64,000 bases of DNA from an uncultured Prevotella sp. (GTDB lineage: Bacteria > Bacteroidota > Bacteroidia > Bacteroidales > Bacteroidaceae): the NCBI GenBank assembly GCA_944319915.1, contig CALUEY010000002.1, positions 1 to 64,000 of the forward strand, read 5' to 3'. Below, piece by piece: positions 34,086 to 44,045 of the stretch. The notes under the pieces are model-generated. The model saw only the letters and a program-made list of their open reading frames with translations. It made no database searches and had not been told where the DNA came from. The position numbers were made by a program, and so were the translations under genes. Each line of letters opens with the position of its first letter. The stretch's first letter is position 1.

Positions 34086-36053
34086 ATGACTATGATAAAG
34101 ATAACATTTCCCGATGGCTCTGTGCGCGAGTACGAACAGGGCGTTACCGGTCTCCAGATAGCCGAGAGCATATCGCCCGCGCTGGCGCGCGACGTGCTGG
34201 CCTGCGGCGTTGACGGCGAGACCGTGGAGCTGAACAGGCCCATCGAGGCCGACGCTGCGGTGCAGCTTTACAAGTGGGACGACGACGAGGGCAAGCACGC
34301 CTTCTGGCACACTTCGGCCCACCTGCTGGCCGAAGCCCTGCAGGAGCTTTACCCTGGCATACAGTTCGGCTTCGGCCCTGCCGTGGAGAACGGTTTCTTC
34401 TACGATGTGCTGCTGCCCGGCGGCGAGGCCATCAAGGAGGGCGACTTCGCCAAGATTGAGGACAAGATGCGCGAGCTGGCCTCGAAGAAAGAGCCCGTGG
34501 TGCGCAAGGAGGTGGCCAAGGCCGACGCCCTCAGGGAGTTTGCCGCTGCCGGCCAGACCTACAAGTGCGAGCACATAGAGCAAGACCTCGAGGACGGCAC
34601 CATCACCACATACACCCAGGGGGCATTCACCGACCTCTGCAAGGGTCCGCACCTGCTCAACACAGGCGCCATAAAGGCCATAAAGCTCACGAGCGTGGCT
34701 GGCGCCTTCTGGCGCGGCGACGCCACCCGCGAGCAAATGCAGCGCCTCTACGGCATCACTTTCCCCAAGAAGAAGATGCTCGACGAGTATCTCCTCATGC
34801 TTGAGGAGGCCAAGAAGCGCGACCACCGCAAGATAGGGAAGGAGATGGAGCTGTTCATGTTCTCCGAGCGCGTGGGCAAGGGCTTGCCCATTTGGCTGCC
34901 CAAAGGCACCGAGCTGCGCCTGAGGATGCAGGACATGCTGCGCAAGATACAGGCGCGCTACGGCTACAAGGAGGTGATAACGCCCCATATAGGCAGCAAG
35001 AACCTCTACGTGACCAGCGGCCATTACGCCCACTACGGCAAGGACTCGTTCCAGCCGATACACACCCCCGAGGAGGGCGAGGAGTATATGCTCAAGCCCA
35101 TGAACTGCCCCCACCACTGCGAGGTGTTTGCATGGAAGCCGCGCTCCTACAAGGACCTGCCGCTGCGCATAGCCGAGTTCGGCACGGTTTACCGCTACGA
35201 GCAGAGCGGCGAGCTGCACGGCTTGACCCGTGTGCGCTCCTTCACGCAAGACGATGCCCACATCTTCTGCCGCCCCGACCAGGTGAAGGACGAGTTCCTG
35301 CGCGTGATGGACATCATCCACACGGTGTTCTCCATCTTCCACTTCGACAACTTCGAGGCGCAGATATCGCTCCGCGACCCCAACGACCACGAGAAGTACA
35401 TCGGCTCCGACGAGGTGTGGGAGAAGGGCGAGCGCGCCATCATCGAGGCTTGCAAGGAGAAAGGGCTTAAGGCAAAGGTAGAGTATGGCGAGGCGGCCTT
35501 CTACGGGCCGAAGCTCGACTTCATGGTGAAGGACGCCATAGGCCGCCGCTGGCAGCTCGGCACGATACAGGTGGACTACAACCTGCCGGAGCGTTTCAAG
35601 CTGGAATATACCGACGAGGACAACACCAAGAAGACGCCGGTGATGATACACCGCGCGCCGTTCGGCTCGATGGAGCGCTTCTGCGCCGTGCTCATAGAGC
35701 ACACGGCGGGCCACTTCCCGCTTTGGCTCACGCCCGACCAGGTGGCCATACTGCCCATCTCGGAGAAGTATAACGACTACGCCGCGCGCGTGGCCCGCGA
35801 GCTTGATGCCGTTGGCGTGCGCGCCAGCGTCGACAGCCGCAACGAGAAGGTGGGCCGCAAGGTGCGCGACAATGAGCTGAAGCGCATACCCTACATGGCC
35901 ATCGTTGGCGAGAAGGAGCAGGCCGACGGCACCGTGAGCGTGCGCAAGCAGGGCGGCGAGGACGTTGGCGTGATGGCCGTGGCCGACTTTGCCAAGGCGA
36001 TAAACGACGAGGTGGCCCGGCTGCTTGAGGCCACCGAGGTGCATCCCGACTGA
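34086..36053 (+). CDS. thrS: Threonyl-tRNA synthetase
   Basis: Charges tRNA-Thr. 655 residues from ATG 34086, the normal bacterial length. Order: TGS domain (1-60, [13 protein letters not shown]), the editing domain with [17 protein letters not shown] near 70-86 and the C-x-GPH motif (DLCKGPHL near 185), class II catalytic core ([28 protein letters not shown] motif 2 region near 338-365 with the zinc Cys), and the C-terminal anticodon-binding domain ([23 protein letters not shown]). The start at 34059 was rejected because it lies inside the promoter. No threonine leader or autoregulatory operator was recognised upstream. Confidence 0.96.
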   Translation: MTMIKITFPDGSVREYEQGVTGLQIAESISPALARDVLACGVDGETVELNRPIEADAAVQLYKWDDDEGKHAFWHTSAHLLAEALQELYPGIQFGFGPAVENGFFYDVLLPGGEAIKEGDFAKIEDKMRELASKKEPVVRKEVAKADALREFAAAGQTYKCEHIEQDLEDGTITTYTQGAFTDLCKGPHLLNTGAIKAIKLTSVAGAFWRGDATREQMQRLYGITFPKKKMLDEYLLMLEEAKKRDHRKIGKEMELFMFSERVGKGLPIWLPKGTELRLRMQDMLRKIQARYGYKEVITPHIGSKNLYVTSGHYAHYGKDSFQPIHTPEEGEEYMLKPMNCPHHCEVFAWKPRSYKDLPLRIAEFGTVYRYEQSGELHGLTRVRSFTQDDAHIFCRPDQVKDEFLRVMDIIHTVFSIFHFDNFEAQISLRDPNDHEKYIGSDEVWEKGERAIIEACKEKGLKAKVEYGEAAFYGPKLDFMVKDAIGRRWQLGTIQVDYNLPERFKLEYTDEDNTKKTPVMIHRAPFGSMERFCAVLIEHTAGHFPLWLTPDQVAILPISEKYNDYAARVARELDAVGVRASVDSRNEKVGRKVRDNELKRIPYMAIVGEKEQADGTVSVRKQGGEDVGVMAVADFAKAINDEVARLLEATEVHPD

Positions 36054-36195
36054 CGCCTGCGCCTCTCATCAGGTGGACACTGCAATGGTTGCCGCCTGCG
36101 GCAGTGAGGCCAGAGGCCCTGCCACGGGCGGCACCATGGTTTTTGCCCGCAGCCAATGGGCTGCTTACGGGTGTTTTTTAATACATTAATATATT

Positions 36196-36702
36196 ATGTA
36201 CAATATGAGGACTTTGTTTGTTTGCGTGGCTGCCGCTGCGGCCATCAGTGCCTGCGGGGGCCAGGCCCGTCAGGGGCAGGGCGCAGCTCCGGTGGCCGAC
36301 ACCGTTAAGGCAGAGGCTCCGGCGAAAGCCGGTGGCGGGGTGGAATATCTCACCACGGCCGACTTCAGGAGCAGGGTGTTCGACTTCAAGTCTGGCTCAC
36401 GCGAGTGGAAATATGCCGGCGACACCCCGGCCATAGTCGATTTCTACGCCACGTGGTGCGGCCCCTGCAAGCAGCTGTCGCCCTTGCTCGAGGAGCTGGC
36501 GGCCGAGTATGCCGGAAAGATAAAGGTATACAAGGTTGACGTGGACAAGGAGCAGGAACTGGCGGCGGCGTTCGGGGTGCAGAGCATCCCCATGCTGCTG
36601 TGGATACCGGCAAAGGGCGAGCCCTTTGTCTCCATGGGCTTGATGCCAAAGGCTGAGCTGAAGAAGGCGGTCGACGAGCGCTTGCTGAAGCCTGCCGAAT
36701 GA
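36196..36702 (+). CDS. Lipoprotein thioredoxin
   Basis: 168 residues. The N-terminus is a lipoprotein signal (VAAAAAISACGG, lipobox Cys at residue 20), then an Ala/Pro linker, then a thioredoxin fold (about 55-165) with the active site ATWCGPCKQLSP near 91 and the cis-Pro loop in QSIPMLLW near 135. It should be tethered in the periplasm or to the outer membrane and act as a thiol reductase or exchange factor for exported proteins. It has its own short upstream region behind thrS. The start may also be the second ATG at 36205. Confidence 0.9.
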   Translation: MYNMRTLFVCVAAAAAISACGGQARQGQGAAPVADTVKAEAPAKAGGGVEYLTTADFRSRVFDFKSGSREWKYAGDTPAIVDFYATWCGPCKQLSPLLEELAAEYAGKIKVYKVDVDKEQELAAAFGVQSIPMLLWIPAKGEPFVSMGLMPKAELKKAVDERLLKPAE

Positions 36703-36857
36703 CCATAGCTTGCGGCGGCCATGGCTGTGGGCGCCGCAAGCCTAAATGTAATGGGGCTTTGCTGCCGGCAGCCTTGCGCGCCGCCTTGTGCCACTGCGGG
36801 CAGGCCTTTTCACCGATGATTGCAGGATGACACCTTGTTTACTTATTTTGCGAAATG

Positions 36858-36889
36858 TTTGGTCATTTAAGAATAAATGACTACCTTTG
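36858..36889 (+). promoter_or_regulatory. rho promoter
   Basis: TTTG (36858-36861), 20 bp, TACCTTTG (36882-36889). The predicted leader before the rho ATG is about 75-80 nt. Confidence 0.82.
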
Positions 36890-36972
36890 CAACTGCTTTA
36901 AACAGCGTTTCCATCCGCGAAACGTTCCTGCCTCATATTTTCACAAGCAGATAATAATATACCATACATAGT

Positions 36973-38958
36973 ATGTACACAAAAGAAGAACTTGAATCGA
37001 TGGATACCCTCCAATTGATGGGTATCGCTGAGCAATTGGGCGTAAAGGTCTCGCCTGATGATGAACTCGAGACCGTTGTCTACGCCATCTTAGACAAGGC
37101 CGCGGAGGAAAGTGCCATGAGTTCCGCCGCTGCCCCGAAGCGCAAGAGGACACGGATAGTTAAGAAAGACACAAGCAAAGTATATACAGTGAACGGCAAG
37201 GATGGAGAGAACTTCGACCTTAAGAACAAGCAAGGCAAGCCTGCCGAGATGAAGCAGGCGTCGCTGTTTACTGACCTCCCTGCGCCCGCCGCAGGCGATG
37301 GCGTGCCTGCCGCCGACGGGGAAAAGCCTGCAGAGGCTCCTGCCGCCACAAAGAAGGCGAGGGCGCAAAGGGTGAAGGCTGAGGCTGCCCCTGCCGATGA
37401 ACCGGCAACGGCTGCGCCCGCCGACGCCGACACAGACACCGAGGGGGCTGCACTTGACCCACAGCCGGAGGACACAGAGGCCGAAGGGGCTGCCGATGCT
37501 GAGCCTCAGGCACCCGACGTCGTGCCAGAGGCCGCGTTCGACAGTGCCGCCCCGGCCGACGATGCGCCATCGGACAAGAACCTTCTGGCCCAGCTTCAGG
37601 AGAAGATGGCGCAGCACAACCAGGAAGAGGAGGGCAAGGCTGCCTACAACGCGCCCGGCGTTTGGGCGGGCGACCCGGGCGACGGAACCGACTTCATCAC
37701 CGTGGTGGACCTGCCGATAGAGGACCAGGGCGCAATGCCAACGCTCGACATATTCGACCGTCCTACCATGCAGCAGGCCGACTTGGAGTTCCAACATGTA
37801 TCGCAACAGCCCGCAATGCAGAAACCTGCGTTCGACTTTGCCGACATCATCAGTGGTAACGGGGTGCTCGAAGTGCTCTCCGACGGGTACGGCTTCCTGC
37901 GTTCCAGCGATTACAATTACCTCTCTTCGCCCGACGACATATACGTTTCGCCGCAGCAGATAAAGAAATACGGACTGAAAACGGGAGATGTGGTTGACTG
38001 CACCGTGCGCCCGCCGCACGACAACGAGAAGTACTTTGCGCTCAGCAACGTGCAGGCCATCAACGGCAGAAACCCCGCCGAGGTGCGCGACCGCGTGGCT
38101 TTCGAGCATCTTACGCCGCTCTTCCCCGACGAGAAATTCAGGCTCTGCGGCGACAGGGCCACCACAAACCCGAGCGTGAGGATAGTAGACCTCTTCTCGC
38201 CGATAGGCAAGGGGCAGCGCGCCCTCATCGTGGCGCAGCCCAAGACGGGTAAGACCATCCTCATGAAAGACATCGCAAACGCCATTGCCGCCAACCATCC
38301 AGAGGCTTACCTCATGATGCTGCTCATCGACGAGAGGCCCGAGGAGGTGACCGACATGAGCCGCACGGTGAACGCGGAAGTCATCGCCTCTACGTTCGAC
38401 GAGCCTGCCGACCGCCACGTGAAGATAGCAGGCATTGTGCTGGAAAAAGCCAAGCGCATGGTGGAATGCGGCCACGACGTGGTGATCTTCCTCGATTCCA
38501 TAACGCGCCTTGCCCGCGCTTACAACACAGTAAGCCCCGCCAGCGGCAAGGTCCTCACCGGAGGCGTTGACGCAAACGCGCTGCAGAAGCCCAAGAGATT
38601 CTTCGGAGCGGCCCGCAACATTGAGAACGGCGGCTCGCTGACAATCATAGCCACGGCCTTGATAGACACGGGGTCGAAGATGGACGAGGTTATCTTCGAG
38701 GAGTTCAAGGGCACGGGCAACATGGAGTTGCAGCTCGACCGCTCGCTGAGCAACAAGCGAATATTCCCCGCAGTCAACCTCGTGCAGTCGAGCACGCGCC
38801 GCGACGACCTGCTGCAAGACCCCACGACGCTCAACCGTATGTGGGTTTGCCGCAAGTTCATAAGCGAGATGAACCCCGTGGAAGCCATGAACACGGTGCG
38901 CGACAGGCTCGTGCAGACAAGGAGCAACGAGGAGTTCCTGCTCTCGATGAACGGCTGA
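36973..38958 (+). CDS. rho: Transcription termination factor Rho with long disordered insert
   Basis: Hexameric RNA helicase that ends transcription. Of its 661 residues, 1-48 form the Rho N helix domain, and about 292-360 the cold-shock-like RNA-binding domain ([22 protein letters not shown]). The RecA-like motor follows, with Walker A AQPKTGKT (421-428) and Walker [17 protein letters not shown]. Between the first two domains lies an insert of about 240 residues, low-complexity, Ala/Pro/Glu/Asp-rich with a basic start ([10 protein letters not shown]). E. coli Rho is 419 residues. Inserts of this type in gut Bacteroides Rho have been linked to condensate formation and termination efficiency (established for B. 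thetaiotaomicron). Confidence 0.96.
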   Translation: MYTKEELESMDTLQLMGIAEQLGVKVSPDDELETVVYAILDKAAEESAMSSAAAPKRKRTRIVKKDTSKVYTVNGKDGENFDLKNKQGKPAEMKQASLFTDLPAPAAGDGVPAADGEKPAEAPAATKKARAQRVKAEAAPADEPATAAPADADTDTEGAALDPQPEDTEAEGAADAEPQAPDVVPEAAFDSAAPADDAPSDKNLLAQLQEKMAQHNQEEEGKAAYNAPGVWAGDPGDGTDFITVVDLPIEDQGAMPTLDIFDRPTMQQADLEFQHVSQQPAMQKPAFDFADIISGNGVLEVLSDGYGFLRSSDYNYLSSPDDIYVSPQQIKKYGLKTGDVVDCTVRPPHDNEKYFALSNVQAINGRNPAEVRDRVAFEHLTPLFPDEKFRLCGDRATTNPSVRIVDLFSPIGKGQRALIVAQPKTGKTILMKDIANAIAANHPEAYLMMLLIDERPEEVTDMSRTVNAEVIASTFDEPADRHVKIAGIVLEKAKRMVECGHDVVIFLDSITRLARAYNTVSPASGKVLTGGVDANALQKPKRFFGAARNIENGGSLTIIATALIDTGSKMDEVIFEEFKGTGNMELQLDRSLSNKRIFPAVNLVQSSTRRDDLLQDPTTLNRMWVCRKFISEMNPVEAMNTVRDRLVQTRSNEEFLLSMNG

Positions 38959-39041
38959 CGGGATTTCCGTTTAATATAAACAAGGATATATGGCCGCACG
39001 GTAGCCAGCACGACAGTGGGCTATCGTGTGGCTTTCTTTGC

Positions 39042-40646
39042 ATGGAAGGCTACATCATCATAAGGAAAAAGACGCTCGCCAGGGCCATCGTGGCACTGTG
39101 CGCGGTTGCCATAGGCTTGCTGGCATGGCTATGCTTTTCCGTCGTTTGCAGCGACGAGCCACCCCGGCGGGTGGCCGTGCGCTCTTTCAACGCCTTGCAG
39201 GCCGATGGCAAGGATGTGGCTTTCTTCAGCTCAATAAGTGCCGATTCTACGTTAGAGGGGCTCTGCCTCGACTCTTCTAATGTAACTTTCGCGCCGCGGA
39301 TTGCGCTCCACGGCGCAGGCTTGCGCTCCGTGCTGAGGTACACCAAGGACAGTCTCAGGCGCATGGCCGCCAGGCTTGAGGCATCCATCGGCGAGATGGA
39401 CTATTACCTTAAGGTGCATGGGGTGCAGGACGAGGGCTACGACATGGTGGCCGTCCATGCCACTGAGGCTACCGAAATGCTTGCTGCCGTGAGGCAGGAG
39501 CTTGACGTGCTGGAAGCAATCCACAAGGAAACAAGGCTCGGGTTGAGGCATTCTGAAACCATGGGCGGCCCCGACAGTCTTTTGGCAGCGCCGCTTGTGC
39601 TTGCCGTGTGCAACGGGGGGCGCTGGCTCAACGGGTGCTGGCTCAGGGCCGCGAGCCACGGGCCAGGCGTGGCGGCGGACTCGGCTGGGAGGATTATTGC
39701 AGGCACTTGGGCGGCCGACACCCTCGTGACGGGCAGCAGGACTGACGGCAGAGGCACCTATACAGGGCAGTTCGGCGCCCGCTTGCTTGCCTGTGGGCAT
39801 GGCTCTTACGCCGCCGCAGACGGCTCATACTACGAAGGCCGCTGGCAGGCCGACCGCCCCGACGGCTTCGGCTTTGCCGTAGACACCGTTAGGCTGCGTG
39901 CCGGCGAGTGGCAGCAAGGCACTTACAAGGGCGAGAGGCTCAACTACACGTCGGAGCGAATCTACGGCATCGACATCTCGCGCTACCAGCACGGGCGTGG
40001 CAGGCGTTACTATCCGATATATTGGAAGCAGCTGCGCATAACCGACCTCGGGCGCATCAGCAATAAGAAAATAAGCGGGCGGGTAGACTATCCCGTATCG
40101 TTCGTATACATAAAGTCTACCGAAGGCAGCTCCGTGCGCAACAGATACTTCCGCGCCGACTACCTGCAGGCGCGCCGCCACGGCATCCGCTGCGGTGCCT
40201 ACCACTTCTTTTCGGTGCGCACTCCGGCCAAGGCCCAGGCCCGATACTTCATCCGCCACACGCTGTTCAGGCCCGGCGACCTGCCCCCGGTGCTCGATGT
40301 GGAGCCTACCGACAGGCAGATAGCGCAGCTGGGCGGCCCCGACGAGCTGTTCAGGCGGATAAGGACGTGGATGAACATAGTGCGCAGGCACACCGGGGTG
40401 AGGCCTATCCTCTACGTGAGCCAGAGCTTTGTGAACAAGTACTTGGGCCGCGCGCCCGACATAAAGCAGAACTATAACGTGTGGATAGCACGCTACGGGG
40501 AGTACAAGCCCGACATAAAGCTCGTTTATTGGCAGCTCTGCCCCGACGGGAGGGTGAGCGGGATACACGGCGACGTTGACATAAACGTATTCAACGGCTA
40601 TGAAGACCAGTTTGACAGATTCATCGAGACAGAGCTTGTCAAGTGA
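39042..40646 (+). CDS. MORN-repeat GH25 muramidase
   Basis: 534 residues from ATG 39042; the frame extends upstream into rho but that part is shadow. A single membrane anchor (ARAIVALCAVAIGLLAWLCFSVVC, about 12-35) is followed by an unassigned region, then MORN-like repeats (YYEGRWQADRPDGFGFAV and GTYKGERLNY, about 265-305). The catalytic domain is GH25 (about 310-530): GIDISRYQ at its start, FVYIKSTEGSS, PPVLDVEPT, and the C-terminal YWQLCPDGRVSG..GDVDINVFNG. The Asp/Glu catalytic residues of the family are present. It should cleave the glycan strands of peptidoglycan from the periplasmic side. Its job (growth, remodelling or defence) is open. Confidence 0.88.
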   Translation: MEGYIIIRKKTLARAIVALCAVAIGLLAWLCFSVVCSDEPPRRVAVRSFNALQADGKDVAFFSSISADSTLEGLCLDSSNVTFAPRIALHGAGLRSVLRYTKDSLRRMAARLEASIGEMDYYLKVHGVQDEGYDMVAVHATEATEMLAAVRQELDVLEAIHKETRLGLRHSETMGGPDSLLAAPLVLAVCNGGRWLNGCWLRAASHGPGVAADSAGRIIAGTWAADTLVTGSRTDGRGTYTGQFGARLLACGHGSYAAADGSYYEGRWQADRPDGFGFAVDTVRLRAGEWQQGTYKGERLNYTSERIYGIDISRYQHGRGRRYYPIYWKQLRITDLGRISNKKISGRVDYPVSFVYIKSTEGSSVRNRYFRADYLQARRHGIRCGAYHFFSVRTPAKAQARYFIRHTLFRPGDLPPVLDVEPTDRQIAQLGGPDELFRRIRTWMNIVRRHTGVRPILYVSQSFVNKYLGRAPDIKQNYNVWIARYGEYKPDIKLVYWQLCPDGRVSGIHGDVDINVFNGYEDQFDRFIETELVK

Positions 40647-41016
40647 TGGGCAGGGCAGTCGCTTCATCCTTGCGCTGGGCTCAAACGCAGGGCAGGAAGA
40701 GGCCATGGCCACGGCCTTGTGCCTGCTTTCGCGCCACCTTGACGTGGCGGGGCGCACCGAGGCCGTATGGACGGAGCCTGTTGAGGGTGCCACGGGCAGG
40801 TTTCTCAACTGCCTGGTGAGCGGACGCACGGCCATGGGCCTGCCCGAGCTGACTGCCCTTACCAAGGCCATCGAGCAGCAGTGTGGGCGCACCCCTGGCG
40901 AGGTGGCCGCCGGGCTGGTGCGCATGGACATCGACATAATGGAATATGGCGGCACCCGCCTCCATGCCGCCGATTGGGAACGGACTTACATCAAACAACT
41001 AATGAGAGAAATATGA
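40600..41016 (+). CDS. FolK-like pterin pyrophosphokinase domain protein
   Basis: A compact HPPK-like protein (126-138 residues depending on start). Family features: ILALGSNAGQEEAM, then WTEPVEGATGRFLNCLVSG, and VRMDIDIMEYGG in place of the R-W-x-P-R-x-x-D-x-D-x-x motif. If active it would transfer pyrophosphate from ATP to 6-hydroxymethyl-dihydropterin in folate synthesis. The Pro/Arg part of the catalytic loop is absent and the protein is shorter than E. coli FolK (159), so activity is doubtful. The ATG at 40600 overlaps the muramidase gene by 47 bp; a TTG at 40636 is an alternative. Its stop overlaps the next start (ATGA). Confidence 0.65.
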   Translation: MKTSLTDSSRQSLSSDGQGSRFILALGSNAGQEEAMATALCLLSRHLDVAGRTEAVWTEPVEGATGRFLNCLVSGRTAMGLPELTALTKAIEQQCGRTPGEVAAGLVRMDIDIMEYGGTRLHAADWERTYIKQLMREI

Positions 41017-42251
41017 GCAAGTTATTGTGTGCAATGGCCATGGCGCTCATTGCGTGTTCGCAGGCCGTGGCTCAGCGGTTCGACGCTTTTTTCCGCGACA
41101 GTACGCTCAGGCTCGACTACATCTTTGCAGGCGACGCATCGCGTCAGGCCATCTATGTAGACGAGCTTGGCTTGAACCCGCGCTGGTACGGGCGGCGCGC
41201 CCGCCTCGGCGAACTGCCCTTGGGGGGTGGCGGGCGGCTGACCGTGAGAGACTGCGGGAGCGGCGAGGTGATTTACCGCCACTCGTTCTCCACGCTTTTC
41301 CAGGAGTGGCTGCTCACAGCCGAGGCAAAGACTGTGGCCAAGTCGTTCGAAAACGTGTTCCTCGTGCCTTGGCCCAAGCAGCCCGTTAGCATCACCGTGG
41401 AGCTGCGCGACTCGCACGACAGCGTTACGGCATCGATGACCCACACCGTCAACCCCAACGACATAATGATACGCCGGCGCGGATTCAGCCATGTCATCCC
41501 ATACAAGACGTTGCAGCGGGCGGTCGACACCACGCGCTGCATACACATCGCCTACGTGGCCGAAGGCTACCGGGCTGACGAGATGGACGCTTACCTTGAA
41601 GATGCGCGGGCGGCCACCGAGGCCATCTTCGCCCACGAGCCGTTCAGGCGTTTGCGCAGCCGTTTCAACGTGGTGGCCGTGATGTCGCCCTCGGAAGACA
41701 GCGGGGCGAGCTGCCCAGCCGACGGGGTGTGGAAATCGACGGCGCTCAGGTCGCACTTCGATACGTTCTACAGCGACCGCTACCTTACCACGCTGAGCCT
41801 CAAGCGGCTGCACGACCTGCTGGCCGGAACGCCCTACGAGCACATCATAATACTCGTGAACACAGGCAAGTACGGCGGCGGTGGCATATACAACTCCTAC
41901 AACCTGTCCTACACCAAGGGCGATGCCTTCCGCCCGGTTGTTGTGCATGAGTTCGGCCACAGTTTCGGAGGGCTGGGCGATGAGTACGAGTATGGCGATG
42001 GCGACCCCATGTATCATGCCGATACGGAGCCTTGGGAGCCAAACCTTACCACCAAGCGCGACTTCCGGGGCAAGTGGGAAAACCTGGTAAGGCTGGGCAA
42101 GGCGGCGCTCATCGAGGGCGGCGGCTACCAGCAGAAGGGCGTGTTCCGCGGTGCGGCCGACTGCCGTATGCGCACCAACAGTGTGCCAGACTTCTGCCCC
42201 GTTTGCCAGCAGGCACTTGAGCGGATGATAGAGTTTTACACCGGTGAATGA
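41013..42251 (+). CDS. M64 (IgA peptidase family) metallopeptidase
   Basis: 412 residues with a signal peptide (MSKLLCAMAMALIACSQAVAQ). Residues about 20-140 are a beta-rich N-terminal domain. The catalytic domain of Peptidase M64 follows (about 160-405): IHIAYVAEGYRADEMDAY, NVVAVMSPSEDSGASCP, HIIILVNTGKYGGGGIYNSY, and the zinc motif VVHEFGHSFGGLGDEY near 310. Three Cys (ADCRMR and FCPVCQQ) near the end are typical of the family. The name comes from a Clostridium IgA protease; most Bacteroidetes members are uncharacterised secreted or periplasmic peptidases. The start overlaps the FolK-like stop by 4 bp. Confidence 0.92.
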   Translation: MSKLLCAMAMALIACSQAVAQRFDAFFRDSTLRLDYIFAGDASRQAIYVDELGLNPRWYGRRARLGELPLGGGGRLTVRDCGSGEVIYRHSFSTLFQEWLLTAEAKTVAKSFENVFLVPWPKQPVSITVELRDSHDSVTASMTHTVNPNDIMIRRRGFSHVIPYKTLQRAVDTTRCIHIAYVAEGYRADEMDAYLEDARAATEAIFAHEPFRRLRSRFNVVAVMSPSEDSGASCPADGVWKSTALRSHFDTFYSDRYLTTLSLKRLHDLLAGTPYEHIIILVNTGKYGGGGIYNSYNLSYTKGDAFRPVVVHEFGHSFGGLGDEYEYGDGDPMYHADTEPWEPNLTTKRDFRGKWENLVRLGKAALIEGGGYQQKGVFRGAADCRMRTNSVPDFCPVCQQALERMIEFYTGE

Positions 42252-42263
42252 ACTTTAAGGCCT

Positions 42264-42977
42264 ATGGATATGGTTGAGACGCAGGGGCAGCTGGAGGAGG
42301 TGATAGCCGAGTGGGGCTTCCTGCCGTTCTTCAGCAACGGCATCGAGGGATTCTCTGTTGAGGAGATAGTGCCGCCCGACCTGCTCTTCGGCGAGCACGG
42401 AGAGCAGGGAGCGTGGCAGTGGAAAGGCCCCATCATAAGCCACTGGCAGTGCGCCTATGGCAAGTTCTTCGGCGGCAAGGCCGGATTCGTGAGCCTTGAG
42501 TGGCTGCCCGACTTCATGAACTGGCGGCGCAGTCTCTATCCGCTGCGCTCCATGGAGGCCGACGCGCGTTACATACTCGATGTGCTCCGTCGTGAGGAGT
42601 CGATGCTGTCGAAGCAGCTCAAGGTGGCCAGCGGCTTCACCCTCAGCCGCAAGCGCAAGCTGTTCAACCCCGATGACCCTTCGGCCCCGCTTGCCAACAG
42701 GCGCAACGGAACGGCCTTCGACGCGCTCATAGCCACGCTGCAGATGGGCACCTACGTGTGCATAGCCGACTTTGAGTACCAAGTGTCGCGCAGCGGCGAG
42801 CCTTACGGCTGGGGCGTGGCGCGCTACTGCACCCCCGAAGCCATGTATGAGGTAGACTGGCAGGCAGCGGTGGAGGGCCGCACCCCGAGGCAGTCGCGTC
42901 GTCGCATGGCCGACCGCCTGGTGCGGCTCTTCCCCGAGGCCGACCAGAGGAAGATTGAACGGATTGTAGGAATATGA
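42264..42977 (+). CDS. AlkZ-related protein
   Basis: A 237-residue soluble protein with no signal peptide. The pattern LPFFSNGIEGFSVEEIVPPDLLF, then WQWKGPIISHWQCAYGKFF, AGFVSLEWLPDFMNWRR, and later FDALIATLQMGTYVCIADFEYQVSR plus YGWGVARYCTPEAMY, matches a widespread Bacteroidetes family related to the winged-helix DNA glycosylase AlkZ/YcaQ. The family role in interstrand-crosslink or alkylation repair is not shown for this subgroup, so I keep only the relationship. It follows the M64 gene by 12 bp, last in the rho-downstream run. Confidence 0.7.
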   Translation: MDMVETQGQLEEVIAEWGFLPFFSNGIEGFSVEEIVPPDLLFGEHGEQGAWQWKGPIISHWQCAYGKFFGGKAGFVSLEWLPDFMNWRRSLYPLRSMEADARYILDVLRREESMLSKQLKVASGFTLSRKRKLFNPDDPSAPLANRRNGTAFDALIATLQMGTYVCIADFEYQVSRSGEPYGWGVARYCTPEAMYEVDWQAAVEGRTPRQSRRRMADRLVRLFPEADQRKIERIVGI

Positions 42978-43101
42978 GTTACGTCTGGATGATGAGATAA
43001 GTGAGGCTGGGGCAGATGCCAAGCGTCGATATGCTTGCGCTGATGCACAAAAAACGTTACAAAAGTCATTCGGCTGCGCCTCTGTGGCGGAATGGAATTC
43101 T

Positions 43102-43189
43102 GAAACGGCCTGTTTCGCACTGCGAAACAGGCCGTTTGGCGTTGCGAAACAGGCCGTTTCCCAATGCAATATGCGCGCTTTTGCAAGTG
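43102..43189 (+). repeat. 22-bp unit array, copy 4 (4 units)
   Basis: Units start at 43102, 43124, 43146 and 43168. The first three are 80-95% alike by eye. TTACAAAA lies about 45 bp upstream, and the array ends in GCAAGTGGTTGG. Confidence 0.88.
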
Positions 43190-43223
43190 GTTGGCCGTCA
43201 GTGCGTTGCGCAATATGGTGCGC

Positions 43224-43285
43224 ATCGCAAAAAAAAATTACAAAAAAGTGCCCGCCGCGGTTGCCTCCTGGCATCTGCGGCGGGC
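43224..43285 (-). terminator. phoU operon terminator
   Basis: On the minus strand a 9-bp GC stem (43285-43277 with 43258-43250) is followed by T-runs (A-runs 43229-43237 and 43242-43247 on the plus strand). Confidence 0.8.
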
Positions 43286-43307
43286 GGTTGCAATATGCCG
43301 GTTGCGC

Positions 43308-44024
43308 TTAGTTCTGCCCTTCCTTCATGCGGCTTGCGATGGCCTTCTGCATCTTGGTCTCGTCGGAGGCGTGCTTGAGCACCTCCGCGTCGATGTAGAA
43401 CACTATCTCCTCGGCAAGGTTGGTGATGTGGTCGCCGGTGCGCTCCAGTCGCAGGAACACGCTCTTGAAGTCGATGCAGAAGCCCACCTTGTCGGGGTGT
43501 TCCTTTGCATATTCGGTCAGTATGCCCGTCACCTCGGCGTTGATTTCGTCGAGCAAGTTGTCCTTTTCAAACAAGCTGTTGGCCATCGCGATGTCTTCCT
43601 TCTCAAGGGCGAGGCGCGATGTCACGAGCATGTCGAGCACTCCGTCGGCCATTTCCTGCAGCCTGATGCGCTTGAGCAGCTCGGGGTCGATAGCCTCGCC
43701 GTTGAGCTTGATCACGAAGCGGGCAATGTTCTCCGCGAAGTCGCCTATGCGTTCGAGGTCGGTGTTTATCTTCAGCATGGCCAGGGCGAAGCGCAGGTCG
43801 ATGGCCACGGGGGTGTATAGCACGAGGAAGTCCTCAATGTCGCAGTCGAGCTTCAGTTCCGAGGCGTTTACGCGCTTCTCACGTATGAGCACGTCCCATG
43901 CCTTTTCCTTGTCGGCTGTGGGTATGGCCTCGCACACGTTGCGCATCTGGTCGTAGACGAGCGTCCACATATCCAGCACTTCCTTGCGTATCTTTACCAG
44001 TTCTTCATCTACAAATTTTACCAT
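43308..44024 (-). CDS. phoU: Phosphate signalling protein PhoU
   Basis: 238 residues, all helical, two PhoU repeats. Motifs with the metal-binding acidic residues are visible: DLRFALAMLKINTDLERIGDFAENIA near 76-101, and the second copy FCIDFKSVFLRLERTGDHITNLAEEIVFY near 180-208. PhoU links the Pst transporter to the PhoR kinase and restrains phosphate uptake. It is last in the pstCAB-phoU operon, 21 bp behind pstB, and is followed by a terminator. No phoB/phoR genes are in the window. Confidence 0.95.
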   Translation of the reverse strand: MVKFVDEELVKIRKEVLDMWTLVYDQMRNVCEAIPTADKEKAWDVLIREKRVNASELKLDCDIEDFLVLYTPVAIDLRFALAMLKINTDLERIGDFAENIARFVIKLNGEAIDPELLKRIRLQEMADGVLDMLVTSRLALEKEDIAMANSLFEKDNLLDEINAEVTGILTEYAKEHPDKVGFCIDFKSVFLRLERTGDHITNLAEEIVFYIDAEVLKHASDETKMQKAIASRMKEGQN

Positions 44025-44045
44025 AGTCTTAGTCTTTGATTGTGA

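Noticed and set aside
34077-36044. 655-codon minus-strand ORF opposite thrS
   Set aside because: Mirror frame of ThrS with no recognisable motifs.
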